Of a DNA stretch of 64,000 nucleotides, positions 22,692 to 33,068 are shown one piece after another. The stretch is from Setoptus koraiensis (taxonomy: Eukaryota > Arthropoda): positions 18,228,001 through 18,292,000 of the forward strand of contig CM106586.1 of the NCBI GenBank assembly GCA_048013815.1, in the 5' to 3' direction. The position numbers and the translations under genes were made by a program. Every line of letters starts with the position of its first letter. Positions within the stretch are counted from its first letter, which is position 1. The notes under the pieces are model-generated. The model made no database searches. It saw only the letters and a program-made list of their open reading frames with translations, and was not told where the DNA came from.

Positions 22692-24941
22692 CTATTTTAT
22701 TATCCCGAAGTGAAACTGTATCAACAATACAATGCCCAATGCGATCCATCCAATCAGCTATTGGAATATGTATATTGGACGAGAATGTGTTGGCGAAACA
22801 TGGGTAAGATGACGTAATTATACAGTGTCAACATTCGAGAAATCACAAAGCGAGATTCTATGATTAACCTACCATTGGCAAATTACCAAAAGTTATCGGG
22901 TTTGTAACAAAGATGAAGAGCGCCACATTTTCAATGTCATGCAGATCCTCTTCTATTGACGACAGTCGTTGAAGATCCCAGCCAGTCATGAAAGAATTGT
23001 AGGTCATGAGATTCTGTAGGGCATAATAGATGGCCTTGAACTGGAGACATGATTCGATGGATGTAAAATGTGGATAAAGTATATGATATTAGTTATGGTC
23101 ATCGGATGATGGGAGATCATAGTAGTGAGCAGCGTTATTCTGCACGTGTCCATATCATTACATTTGCTCATATCTCGTCTCAGCCTGACCTACAAGATGT
23201 CTTTCGGAGGCATGCTTCATCATTACTAGGGGCACATCGTAGGCCAAGTCGGGGCGAAATTAGAGAAAACGTAGAAGATGCTAGACAGCGTGTAGCATAT
23301 ACGGTTGTCTGAGAGAGGTGAGCAGCGGTGATAACTTTAAACTCATCGCTGAGCCACAGAAAATTGGGTCACAATGATAGGTGAGAGAATGACCAATGTC
23401 GTGATGATCACCTTAGAATGAACAAGTGCGGAAAAATAACTGAGGACTAAGATGGGAACACAATATCCTGGAAAACAAAGATAAATAAAGTTACGTTCCA
23501 AGGTGCTCAGGTGGTGTGGTTCGAAGAGAACTGTTAGAGCAAGCATAACACATGGCATCTTGAAAAAAAGTTCCATGTTTATGTCAAATGTAAAACGTCG
23601 CTTCAGATGGTCTAAGTCCGAGCGTATCTCCATAATCATTTCGACGAGTCTGTCTATTTCTTCGGATAGAGCACTGCATATCGAATTTGTTTCATATTTA
23701 TCGATGAGTGAGCAGCTTAGTGGACGGTGATTCCTGAGGCCGACTGAACTCTGTCCTGATTTTGGTTTGCAGAAGCTCCAAGTGTGTTTTCCGTAGTACC
23801 GATATAGTTCAATTAACTGTGATATCAGGCGGTGCGTCTGCTTAGCCTTGCTGTAGCAGACTCCACAGTTAAGAAGAAAAAGTCCAATCTCAGAAAATTG
23901 CTCCAGTATGATGCCGCCAGAGATAATTATCAAAAAATAACTCAGTGCACGGCGTTTGAAGAATAATGGCAAGGAATAGCCACAATAGTGCATCTCAATC
24001 AAAAATGTAACCCACGCAAGTGCAGCAACAAATATTGCTATCCCAAGTATGCAAAATAGCACCAGGTAAAGCATGATTCTGAGCGACATCAAATCCATGA
24101 TATGTGGAGATCCGTTCACGAGTAGGCACCCTGGAAATTTTAGCTGATAATCAATTTCTCGGAAGTCATTGTCAAAATTGAATCTTTTTCTTTTGCAATT
24201 TTCTTTCGCCGAATCTTCTCGAATTGTGATAGATGAGTCACTAACACGGACACCAACGTCACTAAGTTTGTTAAGTGCAATAAAAAATCGATCTCGATGC
24301 GCCCTATCTAATGATGAAGCAGCCCGGCACTGAAGCTCGCATTGCTCATTGTTGCGGATGATTCTCTCACGCTGCGTTTTATCTCTGCATTGAACTCTAT
24401 CTGTGAGACCCAAAATATACATCCAGGCTCTTGGAGTTAATTTAAGGCAATTAATGTATGTTGCTGCCCGATCGTATCGTTGGCGTCCAGTATCTATCCC
24501 CATGTCGGCGACGATGTTCCTCGTGCGAAACGTGAAAGCTTCTGTGAGAAGTATTGCCAAAAGTTTGCTTGCCCCTAGACTGATGTCATAAGGGGCCCAT
24601 ATGTCGACCATCAAATATTCTAATCGAGCTATAAGACTTTTGCTGCCGAAGCCGCGCAACATATTATCGATAAAAAGGTAAAGTCCACAAAGATATTCTA
24701 ACACTATCCATATAATAAAGATCGGTTTTTGCTGTCTGTTTCTCAGAAATATGACCATGCGAACTCCCATTCCATCGAGCAATGGTCGCTTCTTCGCTCT
24801 CGGCTCGCTGCTGGTCTCCGGCTGCTTCTCATGTGTTGCACCTTCTTCTTCCCCAAATGGACGCACGAAATTTCCTGAACCGATGAGGTAAATGACAACG
24901 AAAATTGCAAGCTGAAATAAATTGAATTTGAATGAATCCAT
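22692..24941 (-). CDS. Gustatory-receptor-like multi-pass membrane protein, copy 4
   Basis: Exons on the minus strand: 24941-23412 (510 codons), 23040-22873 (56 codons) and 22757-22692 (21 codons plus stop), all in phase 0. About 587 residues. Starts MDSFKFNLFQLAIFVVIY. The last exon reads LIGWIALGIVLLIQFHFGIIK, the best match in the array to the TYhhhhhQF end of arthropod gustatory receptors, with QF exact. Exon 1 keeps TYINCLKLTPRAWMYILGL and NFDNDFREIDYQLKFP. It is shorter than copy 3 by a gap in the loop before EEIDRLV. The last codons touch the copia fragment, so the original 3' end of the gene may have been replaced. Confidence 0.65.
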
Positions 24942-25026
24942 CTCAATACTATCCGCTTACATACGAATGTAAACGACCAGAAATTTTTTTACGTTTTAGT
25001 ACAGTTTGATTTTATCTCTTCACTTC

Positions 25027-25665
25027 TTTCCATTCCATTTCCGATTAACTTGGTAAATTTCTTTCGCCAGTTGTTGAATGTGTTGTTTTGAAATTGCACT
25101 CTCCTCAGCGAGTTGTATCACTAGGATCAGTCACATCAGAATATTCCCATGGAGCGTCTGCGACCAAATGTTTAGAATCGCTCTTCATGCACCATATATT
25201 GCCAGCGTCAGAATCTTGTTGGTTCAATCGTTTTGTGTTCATTGAAGCTGCCTTGATTTTCTTATCGGACATGTATGAATACTCGATGCCCCAGTCAACC
25301 ACATGTCGATGAAATCCTCTCTGCACGCACTATACAGCTTATTATTGATGGCCATGTTTTGACATTCTAACCATGTTGGTGAAAACCGAAATGCATGTAA
25401 TCTCTCAATTACTAAAAATATCAGTTTCTTTTGGTCGCATTGGCGTCCGAAACTCTAAGCGTGGCGTAACTTGAGTCACAAGCAATCTTTTCACAGGGTC
25501 CAGTATAACCCGTGTGAAATATTCCAGCTTTTGATAACTTTTTCCAAGAGTAGTATCGAGTGATAAATATCACCAAAACATGAACACTGGAGGCCCTCCA
25601 GTGTACATTGTTCCACCAAGCCACCGAGTCATGGGGCGTCCCAGGACTCGCTATCTCCTTACCAT
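25027..25665. repeat. Homogenised receptor-upstream block, copy 2
   Basis: Counterpart of 20840-21478, upstream of receptor copy 4. It includes a tail element at 25421-25624. If tails mark the 3' side of a receptor unit, another receptor once lay to the right and has been lost at the boundary with the protease array. Confidence 0.9.
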
Positions 25666-25997
25666 AATCTCAACCTTTGTATCGATTGAATGCTTAGCTT
25701 GAGAAACAAAACTGTTTTATAGGTATTCGATGAACGAAAATATTGTCAGGGTGAAAGAACAAGATAGTTTCGACACACACAAACCGCTTGAACTGACACG
25801 ATTTTGAGGAGAGGTATTTATGGTCTGAAATCGGGGTGTTCGCCCGTGCTAGACTGGCGATGGCCAGATCCGGGACACACTCCCATCGTAGATACCGCAC
25901 CCGTTCTTCTGAAAACCGCAAGCTCTCAGATTAGAAAGATTAATTACTAAGGAAGCATTGACTAAATAATCGGAAAATTTTGTAGAGATAATGCAAT

Positions 25998-26003
25998 TTT
26001 ATT
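25998..26003 (-). terminator. Poly(A) signal of S1 protease 1
   Basis: AATAAA on the minus strand, about 76 bp past the stop. The same signal occurs at the matching place in units 2 and 3. Confidence 0.6.
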
Positions 26004-26078
26004 ACTCGAATGTAGCATAACATTTTCAAGATAGCGCAGAATGTGCGCTCATATTGTAGTATTTTGCATCTCCAAAGT

Positions 26079-27041
26079 TCATTCGCTTTCAATTATCTCA
26101 TTGATCCATCCAAGGAAACTGCTGACCTTAGTGAATATGCTAAAGCCATTACACTTCTTCTTTGCAGCAGAAATGACGCCCTGAATGACCCACTGGCCAT
26201 TTTTGCGATGAAAAGAGGCTGGCCCTCCCGAGTCACCGTTGCAAGCCGAAGCTTCCGAATGACCTTTTTTATCCAATTCACCAGAACAAATCGTAGTAGC
26301 CTCATATTTTCTTCTCGATTCTACATTGATTGTGACATTGGTTGCTTTACTGAAAAAGCACATGTCACCATCTATTATGGGCTGGTCAATGGTTCTCGCT
26401 ATTTTTGTTAGTGATGTGCCATCTTCGTTTCTGCCCCGACCAGCTAACCTCAATGAGGTTCCAAGTTCTAATGACGGATCTTTAGCGCCAGGCAGGCAGA
26501 TTGGTCTGACATATCGAGTCCACTGTAGAGGCTTGTCTAATCTAATCAGTGCGATATCATTTACAGGGATGCCAGGTATAGGTGACTTCTCTTGATTAAC
26601 GTAGTCAGGATGTATGTATATCCTTTCACCTTTTCGAATTTGCATTGGTCCTCCGCTTCCTGCATGAATTTCTGCTGAAATTCCCAGATCAAAACAATGA
26701 GCAGCCGTCAGTACAAAATTTTTGGAAATTACGCTCCCTCCACAGAAAATCTCATTGTTTATTATAGTTACCAACCAAGGGAATTCCCCTGGCTGCTCGT
26801 CTCTGCCACCAATAATAGAATCGATCCTGTCAACTTCAGTTAGTCCACATTCTATCGAGTGATCTTTCCCTCCTTCTGATATCGCCTGAAGGTTGTGTTT
26901 TTCTTGGTCACCTTGCCCATTAATAGAGATACTCTTATGATAATAGTTTTTTATAGTTGAGTTGTCCTTCAATAGCTGGAAGGGATCTGCTGAGACCCAA
27001 AATATACCAAGGGATAACAATAAAGCTTTTATTAGTAACAT
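26079..27041 (-). CDS. Secreted S1 serine protease 1, non-trypsin S1 pocket
   Basis: Single exon, 320 residues. Start chosen at MLLIKALLLSLGIFWVSA, a signal peptide; an ATG five codons upstream is possible. A pro-region of about 80 residues holds ECGLTEVDRIDS, then the mature start IIGGRDEQPGEFPWLV. The catalytic triad is intact: AAHC, NDIALI and GDSGGP. The residue six before the catalytic Ser, which sets S1 specificity (189), is Ser rather than Asp, which predicts chymotrypsin- or elastase-like rather than trypsin-like cleavage. The usual 214-216 SWG is SAA, so Trp215 is absent. The residue before IIGG is Ser, so a trypsin-like activator would not cut there. No clip domain. A TATA box lies about 210 bp upstream. 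Confidence 0.9.
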   Translation of the reverse strand: MLLIKALLLSLGIFWVSADPFQLLKDNSTIKNYYHKSISINGQGDQEKHNLQAISEGGKDHSIECGLTEVDRIDSIIGGRDEQPGEFPWLVTIINNEIFCGGSVISKNFVLTAAHCFDLGISAEIHAGSGGPMQIRKGERIYIHPDYVNQEKSPIPGIPVNDIALIRLDKPLQWTRYVRPICLPGAKDPSLELGTSLRLAGRGRNEDGTSLTKIARTIDQPIIDGDMCFFSKATNVTINVESRRKYEATTICSGELDKKGHSEASACNGDSGGPASFHRKNGQWVIQGVISAAKKKCNGFSIFTKVSSFLGWINEIIESE

Positions 27042-27246
27042 TCTGTTGATGATCAATAGTGATATTGATTTTGCACGAAGAGGACAAATGTAATTCTTGA
27101 TTTTCCGAGGACTTTCAACTATTGAACGAAGTTGTTATGTTGACTATTTGTAATTTTGATTTATTACTTCTGGATGAGATTCAAAAACGTTTAGTTTGAT
27201 CAAAACGACTCGACATGAATAAGACCAGCTACATCCATGTAAAAAG

Positions 27247-27254
27247 CTTATATA
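27247..27254 (-). promoter_or_regulatory. TATA box of S1 protease 1
   Basis: TATATAAG on the minus strand, 206 bp before the start codon. It is kept in all three units. Confidence 0.6.
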
Positions 27255-27787
27255 CCATTGCTAGCCTCAAATCATTGGAGGCATACTCGATTGTCTTCAA
27301 TGGTATGTTAAGCTGTGACAAATTGCCTCGCTCTCGAGTTGAGTAAACTTACTATCTCTTTTGTGTCATGCTGGCCTGAATTATCTTCACCGGACGCAAA
27401 GATTCAGGTACATCTACTTGCCATCTCAATCTAATGTCAGAGACTAGCAGGACCCGTAAACAGCAGTGTGTGAAATTGTAATCAAATGAAACTCTAGCTT
27501 TCTTTTGTAATAGGAACATAATTATGATTTTATCCGACCCGACTCACACACATAGGTCAACATTTTACATCTAAGCGCCACATGTATTTACAAGCTAATC
27601 AAATCTTTCTTCGCCTTAAGAAGGGAGACTTTGCAATTAGTGACACACTTTTCGCTGGACTTATGTTTTGATTGTAATTTTTGTTTGTTATAAGTTGAGT
27701 GGCTCATTGGAAGTTTAAGGCAACATCAGATAGGATGGATGACTCTTGTAAATATCGGCATGATCCAAGGGACGTGTTTATGCATTA

Positions 27788-28000
27788 TTAGTTAAGAGTT
27801 TTTGTATATGAAGAAAGTACAAGCGATTCAACTAATCGTTTAACGTCGTTCAACTCTTCTGACCAGCCATTTGGAAGAAGACTTTCTGGTTGTAACACTT
27901 TCTTGTGAGCCTCTTTGCGCAACAAATCAGACATCCCCACATCTTCGATATAGATAGCAAAATCAAGCCAATAATGCCGGAGTTGCAATTTAATTATCAA
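27788..28000 (-). other. Conserved short frame between protease and inhibitor (function unknown)
   Basis: 70 codons, with an identical translation in all three units (also 37597-37809 and 41537-41749), including PESLLPNGWSEELNDVKRL. The LLPxGW pattern faintly recalls the PI31/FBXO7 fold, but this is not enough to assign it. An upstream frame, MAYNLVESDEAIDLLALL (about 28115-28060), could be a preceding exon. It may simply be non-coding sequence that was recently duplicated. Confidence 0.25.
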
Positions 28001-28329
28001 CAGTTACACTCGTGATCTATGATGGATATTCTTACGACTCAACGAGTTTCTACCGAAAGCCTTAAAAGTGCCAGAAGGTCGATAGCTTCGTCACTTTCTA
28101 CCAGATTATAAGCCATAGTTAACTCTTTGTGTCGTTGCTGCAACAATTATCATGAGTTGGTAAAAAGTCGCAATTGCTCAAACTACGAGTGACTATTATG
28201 AACTGTTTCCACTGCCAATCTACTTTAGAGCTTTAGTTTGAAGTGTCTGGTAAAATAAGCAGCATCACCATTTCTGTACTGTGGAACAGACTAGACATTC
28301 CAGGAGAGGTCCTGCTCTCGCAAACACAA

Positions 28330-28405
28330 TGACTTTTAGTGTTTCGGGGTGAGGGCCGGAGTGAGAGCCGGAGCGAGAGCCGGAGTGAGAGCCCCGCGCT
28401 AGAGT
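28330..28405. repeat. 12-bp tandem repeat, GCCGGAGTGAGA type
   Basis: About three to four copies here and at 38155-38205 in unit 2; contracted to about one copy in unit 3 (42100-42120). Confidence 0.8.
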
Positions 28406-28671
28406 AGCAATGCCGAGATTCGAGCTAAAGAATTCTCGCTCTGAAAATAAACCGCAAGGCTATCCTTTCCTTCAGAGAATCATCCAGGAATCTCCGCTTG
28501 TACGGTAGAAACAACGAGTTCCAAAGATTCGAGAGAAATGATAACTTTGATTTGAGCAAAATTAATCTAGGTTGGATGAATCGGAGCTCGAAGGAAAGAA
28601 TCTCAAATCTGTTGTGCCGAGGCAACCAATGAGCACATGAAAATTAGTACAAACTGTTATAACAATGGTCA

Positions 28672-28677
28672 TTTATT
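28672..28677 (-). terminator. Poly(A) signal of Kunitz inhibitor 1
   Basis: AATAAA on the minus strand about 90 bp past the stop codon. Confidence 0.55.
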
Positions 28678-28765
28678 AAGTTAGCATTAGCTAATTAATC
28701 CGATGCGTTGTTTATCTCTCACATGGATATAGCATTTCTGAACAGTGATTAATTACTTGCATATT

Positions 28766-29150
28766 CTAGTAGCTGGCTCTAGTACCTTTACATGCTTCTT
28801 CGCATTCACTCTTACTTTTGAAATTATTCTGATTGGACCCACAACCTCCCCAGACGAATTTTCTGCATTCAAATTCCTCAGAATCAAAGTGCCATCTTTC
28901 CGCGTATGCCAAACAATGTCCCTTTTCCCTAGGTAGGTGGCAGATTTCTAAAGTTAGTGTTCATAACAATAGATATAGATTAGTAGATGCTTGATTAGTA
29001 GAGCAGTAGTAGCTTTCGGGTTAGTTTATTTTACCCCGAGCTGCCATGTAGATTGAAGTATCACTTACTGTTTTTTCGCCATCTTCCTAAGGCTGAACTA
29101 ACCAGCACTAATAAGCAGATGGCTACAAAGATTCTCGCTGTTGGTGACAT
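28766..29150 (-). CDS. Secreted single-domain Kunitz (BPTI-type) protease inhibitor 1
   Basis: Two exons on the minus strand: 29150-29069 and 28947-28766, joined in phase 1 (GTAAGT to TTTAG). 87 residues. Exon 1 is a signal peptide, MSPTARIFVAICLLVLVSSA. Exon 2 has all six Kunitz cysteines with canonical spacing: C-x8-C, ERWHFDSEEFEC, FVWGGCGSN, NNFKSKSEC, EEAC. By the BPTI numbering, P1 (after the second Cys) is Leu and P1' is Ala, so the likely targets are chymotrypsin- or elastase-like enzymes rather than trypsin. The gene lies 1.7 kb upstream of S1 protease 1 on the same strand, and its TATA box is about 350 bp before the ATG. Too short per exon to show as a long frame. Confidence 0.93.
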
Positions 29151-29496
29151 TATGGTTATTATTGTTTTCCTCAAGATTTCAGACGGATGAATCAAGTTTT
29201 TATTCTGATAATTGTGGTAGAAATTCAGTTGAAACAAACAAGCCTAATCGCCACTCAACTCAAACTGCCAAATGTCTTGTCTGATCGACACGACTCGTCG
29301 AGACTAAGACCAGCTATTTTGATTTGAAAAGCTCGTGTAGTATCAAGTTACACCACTTTCTGCCAGATTATGAACCATAATCTACCTACCGATTGCCTAC
29401 CGTTCCTGATCCACAATATTGGCAGCATGTAGTGGAAAATCACAATGTTTCGAGCAGCGAGTATTAAACGCTCCTACTATTCCACTACTTTACACC

Positions 29497-29504
29497 TTTA
29501 TATA
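29497..29504 (-). promoter_or_regulatory. TATA box of Kunitz inhibitor 1
   Basis: TATATAAA on the minus strand, about 347 bp before the start codon; same position in unit 2 (39277-39284). Confidence 0.5.
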
Positions 29505-29850
29505 GAGCCCTCAAGATGTTTGTAGTAGTCTTGGCGATGCATCACTCTCGTCCCATCTCTGCGCCATCTGAGAGCAAAAGAGCTCTCTCAAATTTTGTGC
29601 AGAAAGTTGAAACAATTATACCAACTGCACGAGGCACAGATTTCCCCAAACTGTGGCTTCACTAGCAGAGCTCAGGTATGGTTGGGCAGCGTCAGGCTTT
29701 TTAGACTTCGAATCAACAGTTTGTATCATCATCTGGATGGCTCCTCGGAATGGATTTCTAATGATTCCCTCGCCATTTTTTTTGCCCATAGAATCTGATG
29801 GCTTGCGCCAAGCGTTCGCTCCACTACATTACGGCAGATTGAACAACTCT

Positions 29851-30501
29851 AATCAATTCAAACTGAAATCTCACTAACTTGGGGACATTCTGACTGGCCA
29901 TTCTGTCAATACCCCATCTTTCCGTCTGCAGACGGCAAGCTCCGTGATGACCATTTACAACCCACTTAGGCACACCGATTTACCAGCGTTGACAGGAGTC
30001 AAAGTAAACCAGTGATTTCTTTCGCAGATTATATTCAAGTAGAGGCGTTGGCTGTAGCAAGCAAAATTTTCCGGTCGATTCTTTCTTCTGTATTCAAAGT
30101 TTTCTTTTTTTCTCTCTCCAATTTCTAAGAAAAATTCATTATGAACAGCCACGAAATGTAAGTGAGAAATTTTCAAAGCCTGAAGCAACGTTGTTCACAT
30201 CAGCATGAAAAGATATCTCGTTACTATGGAACGTACGTTGTCTGCGCTTATTTCACCAGATACTACACAAGGATCTCCTCAAATATCCTTGAATGACGTA
30301 GAGATTAATGCTCGCGATGATAGTCTGGACAGAGCTCAGCAAATATCAGAGTTGAAAAGTGGCTAGATCTACAATCAGTTTTCTCTTGGCGCTGCATTAT
30401 GATTATCACAAACGATTGTATACTAGTTGGTGTGCATCAGGGTTAGAACGAAGCAAATGTTACTTTTCTATTAATAGAAGCGCATTCGTTTATATTCTGG
30501 G
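29851..30501. other. Intergenic, unit 1 to trypsin-like protease
   Basis: No frame that I can support. It presumably includes the promoter of the plus-strand protease; no clear TATA box. Confidence 0.4.
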
Positions 30502-32195
30502 ATGATGTATTATGCACCATGTTTACATTTGAGTGCGATCTACTTCCTAATTGCTCAACTAATGGGCTCATTGGAGTTCGAGTTAGGTTCACACGGAGAG
30601 GCAAGAAATGAGGTGAGACAACATGATTGGGAGGACCAACAGTCAAATCCGATTGATTGGGATGATCTTTTGTCATTTGGAGGACAAACAACGACAAGGA
30701 AGAAACCACGAAAAGTTACTTCGAAGAAAACAGATTCACCAAAGGGAAGTCAAAATGTTGAGTGTGGAATCCGCGAGGACTCTCATAACAAGCCAGTCGG
30801 TAAGATGTATAGATTGATTCTTTCATGTTTGCCTCTTTGATATCTGCAACAATATGCCCAATCACAGAACTAGGACGTATCGAAAAGTTGTTTTGGTTTT
30901 GCAGTGTGGCCAGCATGAGCTATATTGAGACCATGAAAGAGGTTTCTGGTGGCTCGATCTTTCCAATTTGATTGGCAAGTTTTAGTTGCGGCTCGTGATA
31001 TATATCCAAGTGTGGAATTTCGCAAACAAAGGTCATCTAATGCATCGATTAAGTGCTGAGTGATCCATCTTTCGTTTCGTCCACAAATGATTTATATAAC
31101 TCAAGAATAGGTTATTTTGTTAAGGGCGGCGTAGAGACGGCGCCCCACCAGTACCCATGGATGGCACAAATATATATGGGCTGGAGTAAAAAAGCCGCTT
31201 GTGGTGGATCTATTGTGGACAAATCATTCATATTGACAGCAGGGCATTGTCTAGATGGGCCTGATACTGTTCTTGTCGGCGTTCACGATAGTGATAACCT
31301 AAATGATAGAGTGCAGTCAAGAAAAGTAATGAAGAAACATCTGCATCCCTCATACAGTAGTGACGACAACGAGGGTACTTTTGATGATATAGCACTTTTA
31401 GAATTAGATAAACCACTGATTTACGGCGAATACGTTCGACCGATATGCTTGCCCGGGAAAGAATCGGCCACAGCAACGTTACACCGGAGCCAAGATAGAT
31501 CTGCGAGTTGCACTGCCCCTACTGGGAGACAGCCCTACGGTGCTAAAGTGTCAGGCGCAAAACAGGAGCGAATAAACAAAAATGGAGCCAAGATATCAAG
31601 CAGAAACAGAAAACCCAACAAAGCCAAGAAAAAAGAGAACAACAAAGTTGACGGGAGGATACCTCCGGTCAAAGCTAAAGGAAGGGGCACAAAAGGCAAA
31701 AATTATGAAAGAAAAAGACCGTTCCTGAGAATATCAAACAAGAACTCCGTATCGAGGAATATCAGCTTGAAGCAACGGCAAGCGAAACAAAAACGAACAC
31801 AATATAAGGAAATGATACCAGAAAGCGAAAAACGTGTGATTGTAGCTGGTTGGGGCGCCACTGAAACAAGAGGAGGCAGAGTGTATCCGAGCCGTCTAAT
31901 GCAAGCCACTGTGCCGGTGGTAAAGGGTGAAAAATGTTACAATTTTTATCAAGACCAATATGTACACGAAACAATGTTTTGCGCCGGCTATGACGATCCT
32001 GACAAGCCAGATACTTGCGACGGTGACAGCGGTGGGCCGGCCATGGCGCCCAATGATAACGGCAAATGGGTAGTGTACGGTATCACGTCGTATGGCACAA
32101 CAAATTGCGACTCGGGCTACGGGGTTTACACTAGGGTGTCCGCGTATGTTGATTGGATCAGGAATGTAATTGACAATAAATCTAATAACAAATGA
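30502..32195 (+). CDS. Secreted trypsin-like S1 protease with a large basic insertion
   Basis: Exon 1 is 30502-30799, with a signal peptide (LHLSAIYFLIAQLMGSLEF), an acidic/basic pro-region and the linker Cys VECGIREDSHNKPV. Exon 2 is 31111-32195, joined in phase 1 to give PVGYFVKGGVETAPHQYPWM. About 460 residues. The triad is intact: TAGHC, FDDIALL and GDSGGP. The residue at position 189 is Asp (DTCDGDSGGP) and 214-216 is SYG, so trypsin-like specificity is expected. Between RPICLPGKES and KRVIVAGWGATE lies an insertion of about 105 residues, very rich in Lys, Arg and Asn, absent from ordinary S1 domains. The mature N-terminus would be YF|VKGG, again without a basic P1. The acceptor at 31110 has a weak pyrimidine tract, so that boundary is moderately sure. 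Confidence 0.88.
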
Positions 32196-33068
32196 CAAAA
32201 AATCGTTTTGAAGTGCGCAGTCCTCGGGCTGCGGATGCTCTAGAAATCTAATCATCTGAATGTTACGATTTCCGGCGAGCTTTGGGGCGAAATTTCTCCA
32301 CGCTATCCGAAGACGAGGCGACGACTAGATGGAAACATCGAAATCTTCAAGCAGCGACTGTTGGGAACAGTGATAGTTCCCAACAACGAGTGATCAAAAC
32401 CACGGCAATGTACGACGGAAGGACCTCATTGACAACTTGGACGATAGCTTATTATTCATAGGTATAATTCGTATGTCCATTAAACCTTTGATATGTTGAC
32501 TGATTTCCACCAGAAACGCGTCTGTTGTTCTTTCTGGCCGTGAGTTATAGATGTAGCTTCGATCGTATTTTCTTTAACGGGGCGCCAGCATGCGATTTGG
32601 CTTCGAAGCGGGCAATGAATTAGTGAGTTAGAATTTTCGAACCAAGACCAGCGCCTCTGGCGGATGTCTCTTGAACCGGGTGTTGGGCTGCGGGGTATAC
32701 CGCTAGCGCAGTACGCAAGCGCACAGTGATGGCACGCAGCCTGTCGGAACTTGCGAACGTTACCACTCGACTGTTGCGTGTCGGCGCTGTGCATACCCGG
32801 TACAGTTTATTATGGTATTTCAACACGGGCACTTTTGCCGCTCTACCCGTTTCCCGGTTCGCGCACGGACGCACCCCCCTCCAGCGGACCGAGCACAACG
32901 TGGTGTTGTCCATGTGATTAGACGTTCCATTACACACATTCTATTGTATTGATACATACTGATGGCCGATAGCTGTATCTATTTCTATATATTATTATTA
33001 TTATTATTATACATTTCATCTGATACATCAATTTTAACTTGCCTCAACTGTTAATTACTGCTCTCATA
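32196..33068. other. Intergenic upstream of TSR1
   Basis: No supported gene. It contains a (ATT)n-type run near 32990-33010 and probably the TSR1 promoter. Confidence 0.5.

Larger units (their letters stand above)
25825..29850. repeat. Protease/inhibitor duplication unit 1
   Basis: Carries an S1 protease (26079-27041) and a Kunitz inhibitor (28766-29150), both minus. It shares its left edge (GGTGTTCGCCCGTGCTAGAC) with unit 2. Long stretches match units 2 (35645-39600) and 3 (39650-42560). Confidence 0.92.

Noticed and set aside
26043-26600. Plus-strand frames opposite the S1 proteases (also in units 2 and 3)
   Set aside because: Antisense shadows of the protease genes; conserved only because the proteases are.
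28425-28625. Minus-strand 66-codon frame repeated in the units
   Set aside because: Frame kept only through recent duplication; the composition is biased and no motif is visible.
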